From Callorhinus ursinus (Eukaryota > Chordata > Mammalia > Carnivora > Otariidae): a DNA stretch of 64,000 nt. The notes beneath the pieces were generated by a model. The model was given only the letters and a program-made list of their open reading frames with translations. It was not told where the DNA came from and searched no databases. A program made the translations under genes and the position numbers. Below are positions 24,000 to 34,509 of the stretch, piece after piece. Location: contig NW_020312785.1 in assembly GCF_003265705.1 (NCBI RefSeq), positions 16,461,066 to 16,525,065 of the forward strand, given 5' to 3'. Numbering within the stretch: the first letter of the stretch is position 1; each line of letters starts with the position of its first letter.

Positions 24000-24345
24000 T
24001 TGTTTATTTTTACATTATCATTACCTTGGGGCACTATTCATCTTCAATAGTACATAAGGGTTTAAGTAAATTTCATTTGATACTAATAACTGTATTAGAT
24101 TCTAACTGATTCATGTTTGCCCTGTATACTGGTATGCATTTTTTTTAAATGTTTACTTTCAATCTTCCTGCATCCTAAAGTATTATGTGTACCTCTTACA
24201 AATAGATTATAATTAGACTTTGATCTAAACCCAATCTGGCAACCTCTGTTCTTCACTGGATAATTAAGGCCATTTACATTTTTATGATTAGTGGTATATT
24301 TGAAAGTATTTAAACAATCTTATTTTGGACTTTTCTTATATGTCT
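24000..24345 (-). mobile_element. Old L1M fragment (antisense of ORF2 N-terminal region)
   Basis: 'ccaatctggcaacctctgttcttcactggataattaaggccatttacat' resembles the antisense of the L1 ORF2 start, and 'aatcttattttggacttttc' the inter-ORF region beyond it. The match appears to resume after 24,700. Weak but consistent order. Confidence 0.55.
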
Positions 24346-24698
24346 TTGTAGCAGATGATGTTGAAACCTTGGCCAGATCTTTTTAGCATTATGTCTGCCC
24401 TTAATTTGGCCACAGCCTGCTTCTACAGCTCCTGGTTTGGAAGGGTTTGCTCAGAATATGGATCCATATTTTGCTTGCTGGGGCAGAGCTTTGGAGATTC
24501 TGGGAATTCACATTCCTCTAGAATAGCCTTTTACCAAAGCCTGAAGGTGCAGGAATATAAAAGCCATTCTTTAGGTTTGGAAGAAAAAATTAAATACATC
24601 ATTGACCCAGGACTATGGATCTGCTTTTATGGAACCAGGCCTAAGATAGTCATTTATGTTCCTTTCTTATTTCCTACCTCTCTGCTTTCATTTTGATT
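24346..24698 (+). other. Unidentified ~350-bp segment with a 113-codon ORF
   Basis: Less AT-rich than its surroundings and apparently inserted in an old L1M. It carries an open frame of 113 codons (24,355-24,696) with no recognised domain and a TATA-like aatataaaagcc near 24,553-24,564, so an old LTR is one possibility. No end signature or TSD was found. Confidence 0.4.
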
Positions 24699-25042
24699 GA
24701 CTAACGGTGATTTTTATTTGTTTTTGTTTTCTTTGCCTTGTTTTGTTTTGTTTTCTTTTTCCTAGTTAAATTACATGCTCTCTCATTTATTCATGGTTAC
24801 CTAAAATATTAAATTTGAATGCCTAATTTGACAAGTCTAAAACTAAAACATGTCTGTAGCTATTTCTCAAACAATAAAAAGAAACAAAGACCAAAAAATG
24901 CCTTCCAAAAATCTAATACCAAGCACCATGTTACCAACTTCATGTTAGTGTTTTCTAGATATAAATAAAATCTATTTATTAATATTTTATTCCTCCCCCG
25001 TTTGACAATAATTATTATTCATAATAATATTTTTGAAAAATA

Positions 25043-25226
25043 GGGGCGCCTGGGTGGCTTAGTCAGTTAAGCATCAGCTCAGGCCATGATCTCAGGGTCC
25101 TAGGATTGAGCCCCCTGCAGCCGGTAGTCTGCTTCTCCCTCTGCCTCTGCCCCCTGTTAGTGCTCTTTTTTCTCTCTTGCTCTCTCTCTCTCTCTCAAGT
25201 AAATGGATAAAATTTTTTAAAAAATT
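25043..25226 (+). mobile_element. Carnivore tRNA-Lys SINE with an internal deletion
   Basis: Head ggggcgcctgggtggcttagt. The block between 'gttaagcatc' and 'agctcaggccatgatc' is shortened relative to other copies. The TSD is aatatttttgaaaaata (25,026-25,042) against aatacttttgaaaaata (25,227-25,243), 16 of 17 matching. Confidence 0.95.
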
Positions 25227-25243
25227 AATACTTTTGAAAAATA

Positions 25244-25638
25244 ATAAGAATTTTGAAAAAATCAAAAAGTAGTGTTTAAATAGTCAATGTTCATTTGGAC
25301 TCATGCTCGTGTATTTTGATTTCCTTCATCAGTGGTGTTTGTTTTTTAATCTTGGACTAGCCTGTTGAAATAATGTTCTTTCTTACTAACGAGCATCCTT
25401 TAAAAATCGCTTTGAGTGACATTTTGCGGATATTGGCCCTGTAACCTCCATTTACTGGATGACTCACACTAGGTTTCAAGATCTCAAGTTTTAGGTGTCT
25501 GAGTTTCATTGCACAGGTTTGTGTGAAACCCAGGCCATCTTTCCAGGACACCAAGCCATTGATACTTAATATACTCGATTATGGAACTCAGCAAATGATA
25601 TTAGAGCCAATGAGGTACCAATATCTGTTGACCATTTT
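25244..25638. other. Unassigned sequence
   Basis: A 65-codon frame on the reverse strand (25,357-25,554) has no recognised homology. No repeat named. Confidence 0.4.
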
Positions 25639-25650
25639 ACTTACTTTTTT

Positions 25651-25734
25651 TTTTTTTGGAGAATGGGATCACATTTTATTTTTTTACTTTATTTTTATTT
25701 TATTATTATTTAATTAACATATAATGTATTACTA
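25651..25734 (-). mobile_element. Very short L1 3' tail, possibly with a 3' transduction
   Basis: The reverse strand reads 'aatacattatatgttaatt' and A-rich sequence as in carnivore L1 3' ends, then about 16 bases of non-A sequence (tgtgatcccattctcc), then poly(A). Flanks are a 12-bp duplication acttactttttt at 25,639-25,650 and 25,735-25,746. The insert is only about 84 bp. Confidence 0.6.
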
Positions 25735-25746
25735 ACTTACTTTTTT

Positions 25747-26400
25747 GTTTTGTTTTGAAGATGTTTTTCCATAAGGTCTGCAGTTGTGTGAAAGAGATCA
25801 TAGGAGCATTTTTGCGTTGGACCAGGTATATATAGGTCCATAATTCGGTGGCCAAGCTGTGCGGCCAAGGTTAAAAAGCAGATATGTGCCAGCCAAAGAA
25901 GAGACCAGTGCAAATACATGTCCCTAAGAAGGTAACATGTAAATCAGGCTCAAGTGGGACAGTGTTTAGGTACCGACCGTGAGAGAGGAGAAAGAGTGCC
26001 CACGATCCAGGCCCTTGCAATGCATCAGTCCCATGGCCAGTGGATCCATTCCCCAGCCCACGCAGATGGTATAGCCATGCACTCCCCACTCCACGCTGCA
26101 GCGGAAGGACCCGAGCTCCCCTCCTGTCGGATCAGAAATACAGAAAGCTTGGGGTGTGCCGGAGGGCTATAAGGACAGAGGAGTTTCCCTGAGTCTCAAA
26201 TAGGGAAAGATATTCCCGCACAAAATGATAATCCTAGCATAGGCTGTCAGGACTCCCTTTGTCCTGCTAAGGAACTGGTCCAAGGCCCATTCTTCTGCAG
26301 CCAGGCAGCAGAAAGACTGCATGGAGGAGAATGCCTTTTCAATAATACTGATTGCCTTTGTCCACAATAGCGGTATGACTCTAAAGAAGTCTCACTTGAA
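25747..26400. other. GC-elevated block of unknown origin
   Basis: More CpG and GC than the flanks. Reverse-strand open frames occur at 25,737-25,919, 25,871-26,089 and 26,167-26,367, and a forward one at 25,954-26,172; none is long. The frame at 26,167-26,367 has a faint resemblance to a degraded retroviral envelope transmembrane-subunit region, which I would not call on this evidence alone. A decayed retroelement or processed pseudogene is possible. Confidence 0.3.
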
Positions 26401-27140
26401 ATACTCATTATTTTCGCAAATTTACCAAAGCCCGCATTCTTGCCCTCAATCCTAACTTTTTCATAGTATCAAAAATATTATTATCTTTATAAAGAAAGAC
26501 ATCAAATTAATAAATTTCAAGAGAAAACTCTGTAAAATAAAAATTCCTTTAAAAATAAGAAGCAATTCTCACTAGCACAGAAATATTTGCATGCATATGA
26601 CTAACCCATTGTCTCCCCTAAAAAGCAGTGTCTTGTTTACATATGGATACAAATGAACTGAATTAGACTGTTTCTGTTTTTAATGTCAAGAGGTAAAGTT
26701 ATACAAATGTATGTATCTCCTTAATAGCCGGCTTGGGCCAGCTAATGAGGCAAAGTTGCTTCAGTCCATAGGTCAAATTCCTCTTTTAAAACTTCCTCTT
26801 ATTTGCTTCAGTGTTTCTCTTCTTCCATGATTTTCTGGTTGAATGATTCCCCCTCTCCATGGAACATTTATTTTTTATATGTGTTAACTACTTCTAACAG
26901 ATAAGAATCTAGGCCAGTTGCCTGAGAGATGTTTTATTTTAAAACCTATATATATTTAATACGACATAATTGTATTGATTTAAAAGTTTAACTCTCAGAA
27001 GATATTCTTATTTAAAATTATTTTCTAATTCTAAAGATCCTTATAAAAGAATTACATTCCTGCCAAAAAAGAGCAGTCTTAATCCGTGCAATTTTTATTG
27101 TGTGTAGATGCTGAAGGAAAGGTAACTAGAACAAATTCAA
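26401..27140. other. Unique AT-rich sequence
   Basis: No gene or repeat recognised. Confidence 0.45.
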
Positions 27141-27144
27141 TGCT

Positions 27145-27300
27145 TGCTATGTACTGCAGAGCAATATTATTGCACAATATCTTATTTAATCATTACTGTG
27201 ACATAAAGGTTTGTTTATTATTTTCATTTTAGAAATTAAAGGCCATTCCCAAAAGGACAAACTGTCATATGATCAAATCGATATATGAGCTTTAATATAA
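27145..27300 (+). repeat. Probable MIR fragment
   Basis: 'gctatgtactgcagagcaatatt...atcttatttaatcattactgtgaca' and 'ttattttcattttagaaattaaagg' follow the MIR core order. Decayed. Confidence 0.55.
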
Positions 27301-28357
27301 CTCATGCATGTGGAACACTAAGCAGGATGTAGATGTCATAATTTAAAAGAACATTTTTCAGCATCTACGATAGCAACATTGCTATTCAGAGCTATGAAGA
27401 ATGGAATTAGATTTCCTCCTTAGTAATAAACTATGAATTACTGAAAACTCTCACACTAGTTATAGGAGATATTTTTAGGTGGAACTCAATGACATTGTCT
27501 CTGGACACCAGAAAGAAATGATTTCTTTTACCACATCACTATGTTTTATAAGACATATGACATTATGGAATAAAATGAATGTCCTTTGGGTCACAATATA
27601 TAGTTTCAAGTTAATATTTACCTGACCAAACAAAAGGATTGGATAACAAGGGTAAAACTTCTGTGTCGTTTAAAAAAAAAATTAATTCCAGGCTTTAATT
27701 ACAATTTGTACTGCACTTTGGGAAACTTTGAGTTAAAGCGTTGCAATTTTTCTTCTTTAACAAGAGAGGTGACCTCAGCCTTCACTAAGTGCTTAGTGGA
27801 AGCATTTAGCACAGCAAAATTGCAAGAGCATCCCAAGAGAAAATGAATTGCCATTGATACCGATGCCCTTTATAGAAAAGGAACTTCAAAACACATTTTA
27901 CCTTGGTAAAAGAATGGAGATAGAACTGATTAACTCCAAGCTAATCAAAAGAGTTGGCCAAAACACTAAGTGGGATACTCAAAGCTTTTTTTAAACAAAA
28001 GTAATCAGGAATCTGTATCATGCTAATGACTTTTACCATAAGGTTCTGAAATCTCTGTACACTTAGTCAAAGGTGTTATTTCAAGATATAGATTGTCCTT
28101 AACCTGTATTGTGCTTTGTACTTGCCTTTCACAATGATACTGGTGTAGAGTTCTAAAGATTTTATTCAAAAGATTTCAACTTCAGAATGTACAGAGTACA
28201 AAGTGCTTTAAGTTAAGAAACCACAGAGTAGAAAAATAACAAAGATACATATGAACATCTGCAAGTTTGCATTCATTTATCTATTTATTCATATATTGAT
28301 GTGTGTGATTTGACAAATGATCACATGCAAGAATAAATATTAATCAATATCAACATC
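27301..28357. other. Non-repetitive sequence
   Basis: No repeat signature. The part from about 27,680 to 28,080 has balanced composition without simple repeats, which makes it a reasonable place to look for conserved noncoding sequence. Confidence 0.45.
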
Positions 28358-28370
28358 AAGAAATAAGTTG

Positions 28371-28574
28371 GGGGCGCCTGGGTGGCTCAGTCGTTAAGCG
28401 TCTGCCTTCGGCTCAGGTCATGATCCCAGGGTCCTGGGATCGAGGCCCGCATGAGGCTCCCTGCTCAGCGGGAAGCCTGCTTCTCCCTCTCCCTCTCCCC
28501 CTGCTTGTGTTCCCTCTCTGGCTGTCTCTCTCTGTCAAATTAAATGAATAAAAGCTTTAAAAAAAAAAAAAAGA
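28371..28574 (+). mobile_element. Carnivore tRNA-Lys SINE, well preserved
   Basis: The most canonical copy in the window: intact head gggggcgcctgggtggctca, CpG-retaining middle (tcggctcaggtcatgatccc, tgggatcgaggcccgc) and A tail. The TSD is aagaaataagttg (28,358-28,370) against aagaaagaagttg (28,575-28,587), 12 of 13. Retained CpGs suggest a recent insertion. Confidence 0.97.
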
Positions 28575-29140
28575 AAGAAAGAAGTTGAAAATATTTAGTG
28601 CTCTAAAACCTTTTGAACACTCAATGGAAAGCATATTATCTTCCATCTAGACCACTGAAATTCCAGTGGAATTTTTTTTCTTAATATACTACTTGGCTAA
28701 TGGTTATCTCATAATAAGTCTTACAAAAGTAAACTTGATCCATATGTCTTTTCAATAAAGTACTTCATAGAAATGATATATGCATCCTGTTCAGGTCAAC
28801 TGTTTCCTCACTGATTTTCTACCTGTTTATCAATTATTGAGAGAGGTATTGAAGTCTCAGACAATAATAATGTATTTGTCAATTTCCCCTTGCACTTTTA
28901 TCAGCTTTTGTCTCATGAATTTTGACACTCTGATGTTAGATATATATACTTTTAGGATTATTATGTATTATTCTTGGAGAATTGGCCACTTTATTATAAT
29001 GAAATGTCTCTCTTTATCACTGATAATTTTTCTTATTTGAAAGTCTGCTTTATCTGAAATAAATAGAGCTTTCTTTAGAATAGTCTTAACATGGTTCTTA
29101 TTTCTCCATCTTTTTATTTTTAGTCTACTTGGGTCTTTAA

Positions 29141-29180
29141 ATGTTGTCTAAAGTAGTCTTTAGTCTACTTTAGACAACAT
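29141..29180. repeat. Perfect 16-bp inverted repeat (hairpin)
   Basis: atgttgtctaaagtag (29,141-29,156) and its exact reverse complement (29,165-29,180) flank an 8-base loop, tctttagt. Confidence 0.95.
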
Positions 29181-29437
29181 ATAATCAGGTCTTGATTTTT
29201 TGTCCACTTCTGTCAGTCTATGTGTTTTAATTGCTATATTTAGACCATTTATATTTTAGGTGATCATTGATATAGTTGGATTAAAATCTATCTTATTGCA
29301 ACAAAGTTTTTGTAAGTTGATTTTCTCTTTTATTTCCCTTTCTTTTAGGTCTTCTTTGATTTTAATTGAGCGTGTTATATGATTACATTTTTTTCTCCTC
29401 TCTCAGAATATCAACTTTACTTAAAAATACTTTTAGT

Positions 29438-29618
29438 GGGGGGCACCTGGTTGGCTCAGTTGGTTGGGTGTCTGCCTTTGGCCTGGGTCATGATCTCAAG
29501 ATCCTGGGATCAGGCCCCATGTCAGGCTCCTTGCTCAGTGGGGAGCCCGCTTCTCCCTCTCCCTCTGCTACTCCCCACCCCCTACTCATGCTCTCTCTCT
29601 CAAATAAATAAAATTAAA
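29438..29618 (+). mobile_element. Carnivore tRNA-Lys SINE inside L1M
   Basis: Head ggggggcacctggttggctc and tail AAATAAATAAAATTAAAA. The TSD is aaaaatacttttagt (29,423-29,437) against aaaaaaacttttagt (29,619-29,633). Confidence 0.94.
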
Positions 29619-30700
29619 AAAAAAACTTTTAGTCATTGTTCTAGAGTGTGCAGCATACTTGCAAATAATACTAACCAAGTCATGTGTAGGCAGGTGTCTT
29701 ACAACAGAGTATTATCAATTCTCCACTCTCATCCACTATGCCATTATATCATTCATTTTACTTACACATGTTTTATCAACACCTATTAAGTTGTTACTAC
29801 TATTCCTTGAAATGAACAGTTATATTATAGATCAAAAAATAATAAGAAAACTGCAAAGGTCATTTTACTTTCTTTTATTCCTTTTCCAGTGGTTTTCCTT
29901 TCTCTATATAAATACCAGTTTCTTAATTCTACCATTTGTAATCTCCCCAAAGATCTTCAGTTTACATTACTTAAGGGCAGTATGCAGTTTTTGTTTGTCT
30001 GAAAGTGTATTTATTTCTCTTTCACTTTGGAAAGAAAATTTTGTTCTTCTATTGTTAAGGTGCTTCTACCATCCACCTCCCCCACCCCCCAACTCTGTCC
30101 CTGGATTTTTAAAAACATTTTCTATCTTTGGTTTCCTACAGTTTGAGTATGACATGTCTAAGTCTAATTCTTTGGTATTGATCTTGCTTGGTGTTCTCTG
30201 AGCTACTTAGATCTGTGATTTGATGTCTCTCATTAATTCTGGAAAATTCTCAGCCATTATTACTTCAAATATTACTTCTCTTCTGTTTTTTTTTTCCTTC
30301 TAGTAACCTATATGCATATAAGAATTTTGAATCCCCCTGAGATATTAAATATTCTGTTTCTGGTTTTTGTACATTTTGCTGTCGCATTTCAACAGTTTAG
30401 GCAGTTTTATTGACCTATTTTCAAGTTCTTTTCTTCCTTTCTTGGCCAACATGGCCAAACCCATGAAAGGTATTCTGTAATTTTGTTTCAGAATTTTTAG
30501 TTTCTAACATTTCCTTTTAATTCTTTCTTAAGGTTTCAACCTCTCTGCTTACATTATCCATCTATTCTCACTTGCTGTCTACTTTTCATTACAGACTAAC
30601 ATATTAACCATAGGTATTTTAAATTCCATGTCTGACAATTCCAAAATCTATGTCATACTTGAGTCTGATTCTGTTGCTTACTTTGTCCCTCTAGACAATG

Positions 30701-30732
30701 TTTTTTTGTTTGTTTGTTTGTTTGTTTGTTTC
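30701..30732. repeat. (TTTG)n microsatellite
   Basis: T run followed by six or so TTTG units, inside the L1M. Confidence 0.9.
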
Positions 30733-31399
30733 CTAGAATTTTCTTGTTGAAAGCTGGGCATGGGCAATTGGAACTGAGGTAACTAGGACTTAGAGGGAGA
30801 CATGTCAACCTGTCTAAAGTTGGGTTGTGTTTGAAATTTGCTATAGCTGTAGGTAGTAGGCGTTTTAGTACCCTTTTGACCTTGTTTTTGTCCTCTTACT
30901 ATTTTGGTACTCAAAGAAGGGTCTGTGTCTTGCATCTCTTTAAGCAGCAATCCACTATTATTATTCTGGAAAACTACTGCAGGTGTTATTTTGATAGGGA
31001 TTGCATTTGGGGATAATGAGTAAATGCCTTTAGGCAACTTCTGGAGTTTCTGGCTTAAGTTTAAGACCATCAGACTAACTCCTTCCCTCTGCACTCTACT
31101 ATACTGCTGTTCATCTTGACCAGGGTTTTGCTAGTGTCAATATCTTGACCCCATATATTCATATTCTGGATCAGGAAATATGAAGATGACTTCTCTTTAG
31201 ATTTTATTGACAGTTTTATCATAGTTGTAGTCTTTTGTTTATTTGTTTGTTTTTAGATTGCCTATATGGGGTCTCTGTTAATGTTCATGAGGTATTTGGT
31301 GAGATTAAAAACCAATTCCACTGTAATCATCTAGTCATACACAAATCTAACTATTGCTTCGTTTTACTATTTTATTTTCATGAAATGAAAATTTAATAT

Positions 31400-32330
31400 A
31401 TTAATTTGGTTGGGAATTGCTAACTCCTATGAATTTATTAGGAACCAAATCTTTTATTTTCAAATAATTTTTGACTTACAGAAAAAATTGAAAAAAAATA
31501 GTATAGAGTTTACTTATACCCTTCATTTCACCTCCTCTAAAGTTAACATAACAACAGTGCAATTATCAGATTTTAAAAAAATGATCATTCATAGTAGCGA
31601 TATTAACTATATTAACTAAATGTAAGATCTTAGATTTAAATTTCTGTCTTTCCCCCCTAATGTCCTTCTTTTGTTTCTGGATCCTACACTCCATTTAATA
31701 ATATTTTTGCTTAGTTTCTTCCACTCTGTACCAGTTTTGCAGTCTTTCCTTGGCTTTCATAAACTTCATTCTTTTGAAAAGTACTAGGAAGCATTTTACT
31801 TCAGAATGTCTCCCAATTTTAGTTTTTCTGATGTTTTCTTATGGTTCGATTGAGGTTATACAGTTTTGATAAGAATACCACATAATGTGATGTCCTTCTC
31901 AGCACATCTTATCAGAGTATTTAATGTTAGTATGTCTCATTACTAATAATGTTATCTTTGATCACTTGGTCTTCTGAGTTTCTCCACTGTAACATCAATG
32001 GTTTGTGTTTTTTTTCTTTTTTGCAATTCATAAATATCATTACACTATACTTTGAAACTATAAAATATTCCCAAGTTTGTCCCTAAGCTTTGATCCATTT
32101 ATTGTAACATCCACTAAAGGAGCTTATCTGCAACAATTATTATTACATCAACCATTGCTTTTTAATAATGACTAGAGTTTTTAGTTCTAATTAAGTTAGT
32201 GTTTCTGTCTTTTGTTGTAAAGTTCATTTGGGGTTGTTTAAGTAAAAGTACCAGGTCTGCTTCAGCCCTTTATCATTTTGGGAGTTTTTAATTTCCTTTA
32301 GTTTTTGCATATTTTTGCTGCTTTTGACCT
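31400..32330 (-). mobile_element. Old L1M 3' UTR fragment
   Basis: The forward strand reads the antisense of a long L1M 3' UTR: 'ttgacttacagaaaaaattg', 'ctaatgtccttcttttgtttctggatcc', 'tttctgatgttttcttatgg', 'aataccacataatgtgatgtccttctcag' and 'tttctccactgtaacat'. It resembles the 3' UTR type present in forward orientation at 51.7-53.4 kb. Confidence 0.72.
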
Positions 32331-33298
32331 CCTTAAAAATCCCTTTCTTGAACACTTAGATATACTACTAGTAATATTAAATAATTTATTAAGTAATAAG
32401 TAATATAAGTAACTTTATATCATAAAAATATATGAAGCAAACAAAAAAAAAATTGATGAGGAAAATAGCAAGAGGAAGCCAAATAAATTAATGGGATAGT
32501 TTTGTGTAACAGTCTTGAAAAAAATTAAATAGCAAATTTTTGGGTCAAAATCAAAGTGAAAAGTCTCAGAAAGAAGCCATACATTTCACCTAATCCCCTC
32601 AGAACTAGTTACCAACAATAAAATACTTTTAGAACTACAACAGCTTGCTGTTTTCATTTTGCCATGACTACAGAATAAATTCTACTAGATTCTTTGAGAA
32701 CTCAAAATATCAGATCATTTAATCCTTTTGGGCAAATTATTTTTTTTCTACTTTGCAAGCTTTCTCACATACATAACACAAAAATCTCACATGAAACTGG
32801 TGTTCTATTGACTGTACTTGCACAGACTCTCCACATTTTTTTTTTCTTGAGAGTACAAACATTCAAAATGTTTACTCGTAAATCCTAAAATACACTTACT
32901 AATCTGGGAAAAATCACAGTGTTTACCATAAGACTATCCCTAATCCTACTATATTACTACATAGCCTCAGGTGTACACAGAAATATCCATATATGAGAAA
33001 CAGTTTTGAGTAAATAATTTTAGGAAGTTGAAATTAGATTTTTAAAATGCCTAATCTTTTTGATAAAAAAATGTTTTAGATGCTATTCATTTTTAAATTG
33101 CATCATCTATTCTTCTGGTCAATTAAAATGATCAGTATCTTATGGTCTTTAAGTTTCTCTCAGGTTCAGTATGGTGATATCTTGTGATGGCAGTAATCAG
33201 GAGTCATTTTATTCTCAGCAATATAGCATTGCCTTCAGGGATATGCTGAATATTCATGAATGCTTGTTCTAAACTAAATGTCTTAAAATTACAATTTT
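32331..33298. other. Unique AT-rich sequence
   Basis: No repeat or gene recognised. Confidence 0.45.
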
Positions 33299-33315
33299 AA
33301 AACATTCTTATTTTG

Positions 33316-33527
33316 GGGGTGCCTGGGTGGCTCAGTCGTTAAGCATCTGCCTTCAGCTCAGGTCATGATCCCAGGATCCTGGGATCGAGCCCCACATCTG
33401 GCTCCCTGCTTAGCTCCCTGCCTGCTTCTCCCTCTCCCACTCCCCATGCTTGCGTTCCCTTTCTCGCTGTCTTTCTCTCTCTGTCAAATAAATAAATAAA
33501 ATCTTTAAAAATAAATAAATAATAAAT
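33316..33527 (+). mobile_element. Carnivore tRNA-Lys SINE, young-looking
   Basis: Canonical head ggggtgcctgggtggctcag and an extended AAATAAATAA tail. A perfect 17-bp TSD, aaaacattcttattttg, lies at 33,299-33,315 and 33,528-33,544. Confidence 0.97.
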
Positions 33528-33544
33528 AAAACATTCTTATTTTG

Positions 33545-33919
33545 AAATAATTGTAGATTTGGAAAAAGTTGCAAAAATGGTACAGAGGTCCTTTCACCCA
33601 ATTTGCAATTGCAACCTCTTAAATAACTATAGAACATCAAATCCAGGAAACTGATGTTGGTATAATCCACATAATTTATTCAGAAGTTTTATTATTTGTA
33701 TGTGTGCATTACATTTGTGTGTGCTTCTAAGCAATTTTATTACATGAATAAATACATATAACTATCACAACCACAATACAGAACTGTTGAATTGCCATAA
33801 AGATCTTTCTTCTGTTATCTTTTTATAATTACATTCACTCTTTCCCCCTGCTTTGTCTCTAAACTCTGGCAACTACTAATCTGTACTCTGCCCATATAAT
33901 TTTACCACTTCAGGAATAT
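33545..33919 (-). mobile_element. Old L1M 3' UTR (part of a fragment continuing to 36.3 kb)
   Basis: Antisense 3' UTR blocks: 'taattgtagatttggaaaaagttgcaaaaatggtacagagg', 'gtgtgtgcttctaagcaattttattacatg', 'ctctggcaactactaatctgtactctgcc' and 'aggaatatg', where the match breaks off. Confidence 0.8.
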
Positions 33920-34509
33920 GATGTAGGCTAGGGCCACAGGGACAGCCCTTGGACAGCCATGACACTAAGGCACCATTTCCAAGGTCATCAGCCCTTCCAG
34001 TGATAAGCCCTCCATAAAAGCCAGCCAGAGCCACCTGTCCCAAAGCCCAGAAGATAAACCAGTGAGAAAGTGAAGAGTCACAGTTTGAGATGGACATTTA
34101 AAGGATGTCCGTCAACCTTTAAATGGATGTCCTCAGCCATACCAAAGGATGTCCTCAGCCGTCAGACTGAGGAGACTCACCTTATGAAAGTTATCAGTAT
34201 GGGAAGGCATCGGGTGTAGGGTTGGCTCCTCAGCCCTCTCCTCACTCACTCAGGGCAACTGTTCTCCATCCTCTTCAGGATCACCAGCAGAAACCTCCCT
34301 CCGTTGAGACCAGAGCTGCCACCTTGTGGGGAGTGACTACAGCAGAGGGCCAGCAATGGTCACCTCGTTCTTCCAGCCTCATCTCCTGGGTCATAGTCAC
34401 CCCTTCTTTAGATTGGTCTTCAAAAGGAAAGTTTCTCCCCCTAACCTTTCCCAAGAAAGGAAACAAAAGCCACATTCACAGTCAAGGAGTGTAGGGTGGT
34501 GGCAGAAAA
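33920..34509. other. Unidentified ~590-bp GC-richer insertion in L1M
   Basis: The L1M match stops at about 33,919 and resumes at about 34,510, so this block was inserted into the L1 or replaced part of it. It has a TATA-like tccataaaagcc (about 34,011-34,022), three ggatgtcc copies between about 34,113 and 34,154, and a CTCF-like motif at 34,316-34,330. It could be a solo LTR (TG near 33,922, CA near 34,503), but I do not recognise the family and the flanks give no clear TSD. Short ORFs on both strands are unremarkable. Confidence 0.5.
34316..34330 (-). promoter_or_regulatory. CTCF-like motif
   Basis: The reverse strand reads cccacaaggtggcag, matching the CCAC-N-AG-G-(G/T)-GGCAG core of CTCF sites. 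Sequence match only; occupancy unknown. Confidence 0.4.

Larger units (their letters stand above)
28785..31150 (-). mobile_element. Old L1M (L1ME-like) 5' half
   Basis: The forward strand shows the antisense of ORF2 N-terminal sequence (28,800-29,260: 'aaagtctgctttatctgaaat', 'gtgttttaattgctatatttagaccatttatatttta'). The inter-ORF region follows, then ORF1 and 5' UTR antisense blocks ('gtttgtctgaaagtgtatttatttc' near 29,993, 'attctcagccattattacttcaaatatta' near 30,250, 'gtctgacaattccaaaatctatgtcatac' near 30,630, 'ttgttgaaagctgggcatg' near 30,745). A SINE interrupts it. The 180-codon forward ORF at 29,659-30,201 is antisense to this element. Confidence 0.82.

Noticed and set aside
26167..26367. 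Retroviral envelope gene fragment
   Set aside because: Only a faint resemblance over a short frame; not enough to annotate as a viral gene without a search.
29659..30201. 180-codon forward ORF
   Set aside because: It overlaps, antisense, recognisable L1M ORF1/5' UTR blocks; a T-rich strand with few stops explains it.
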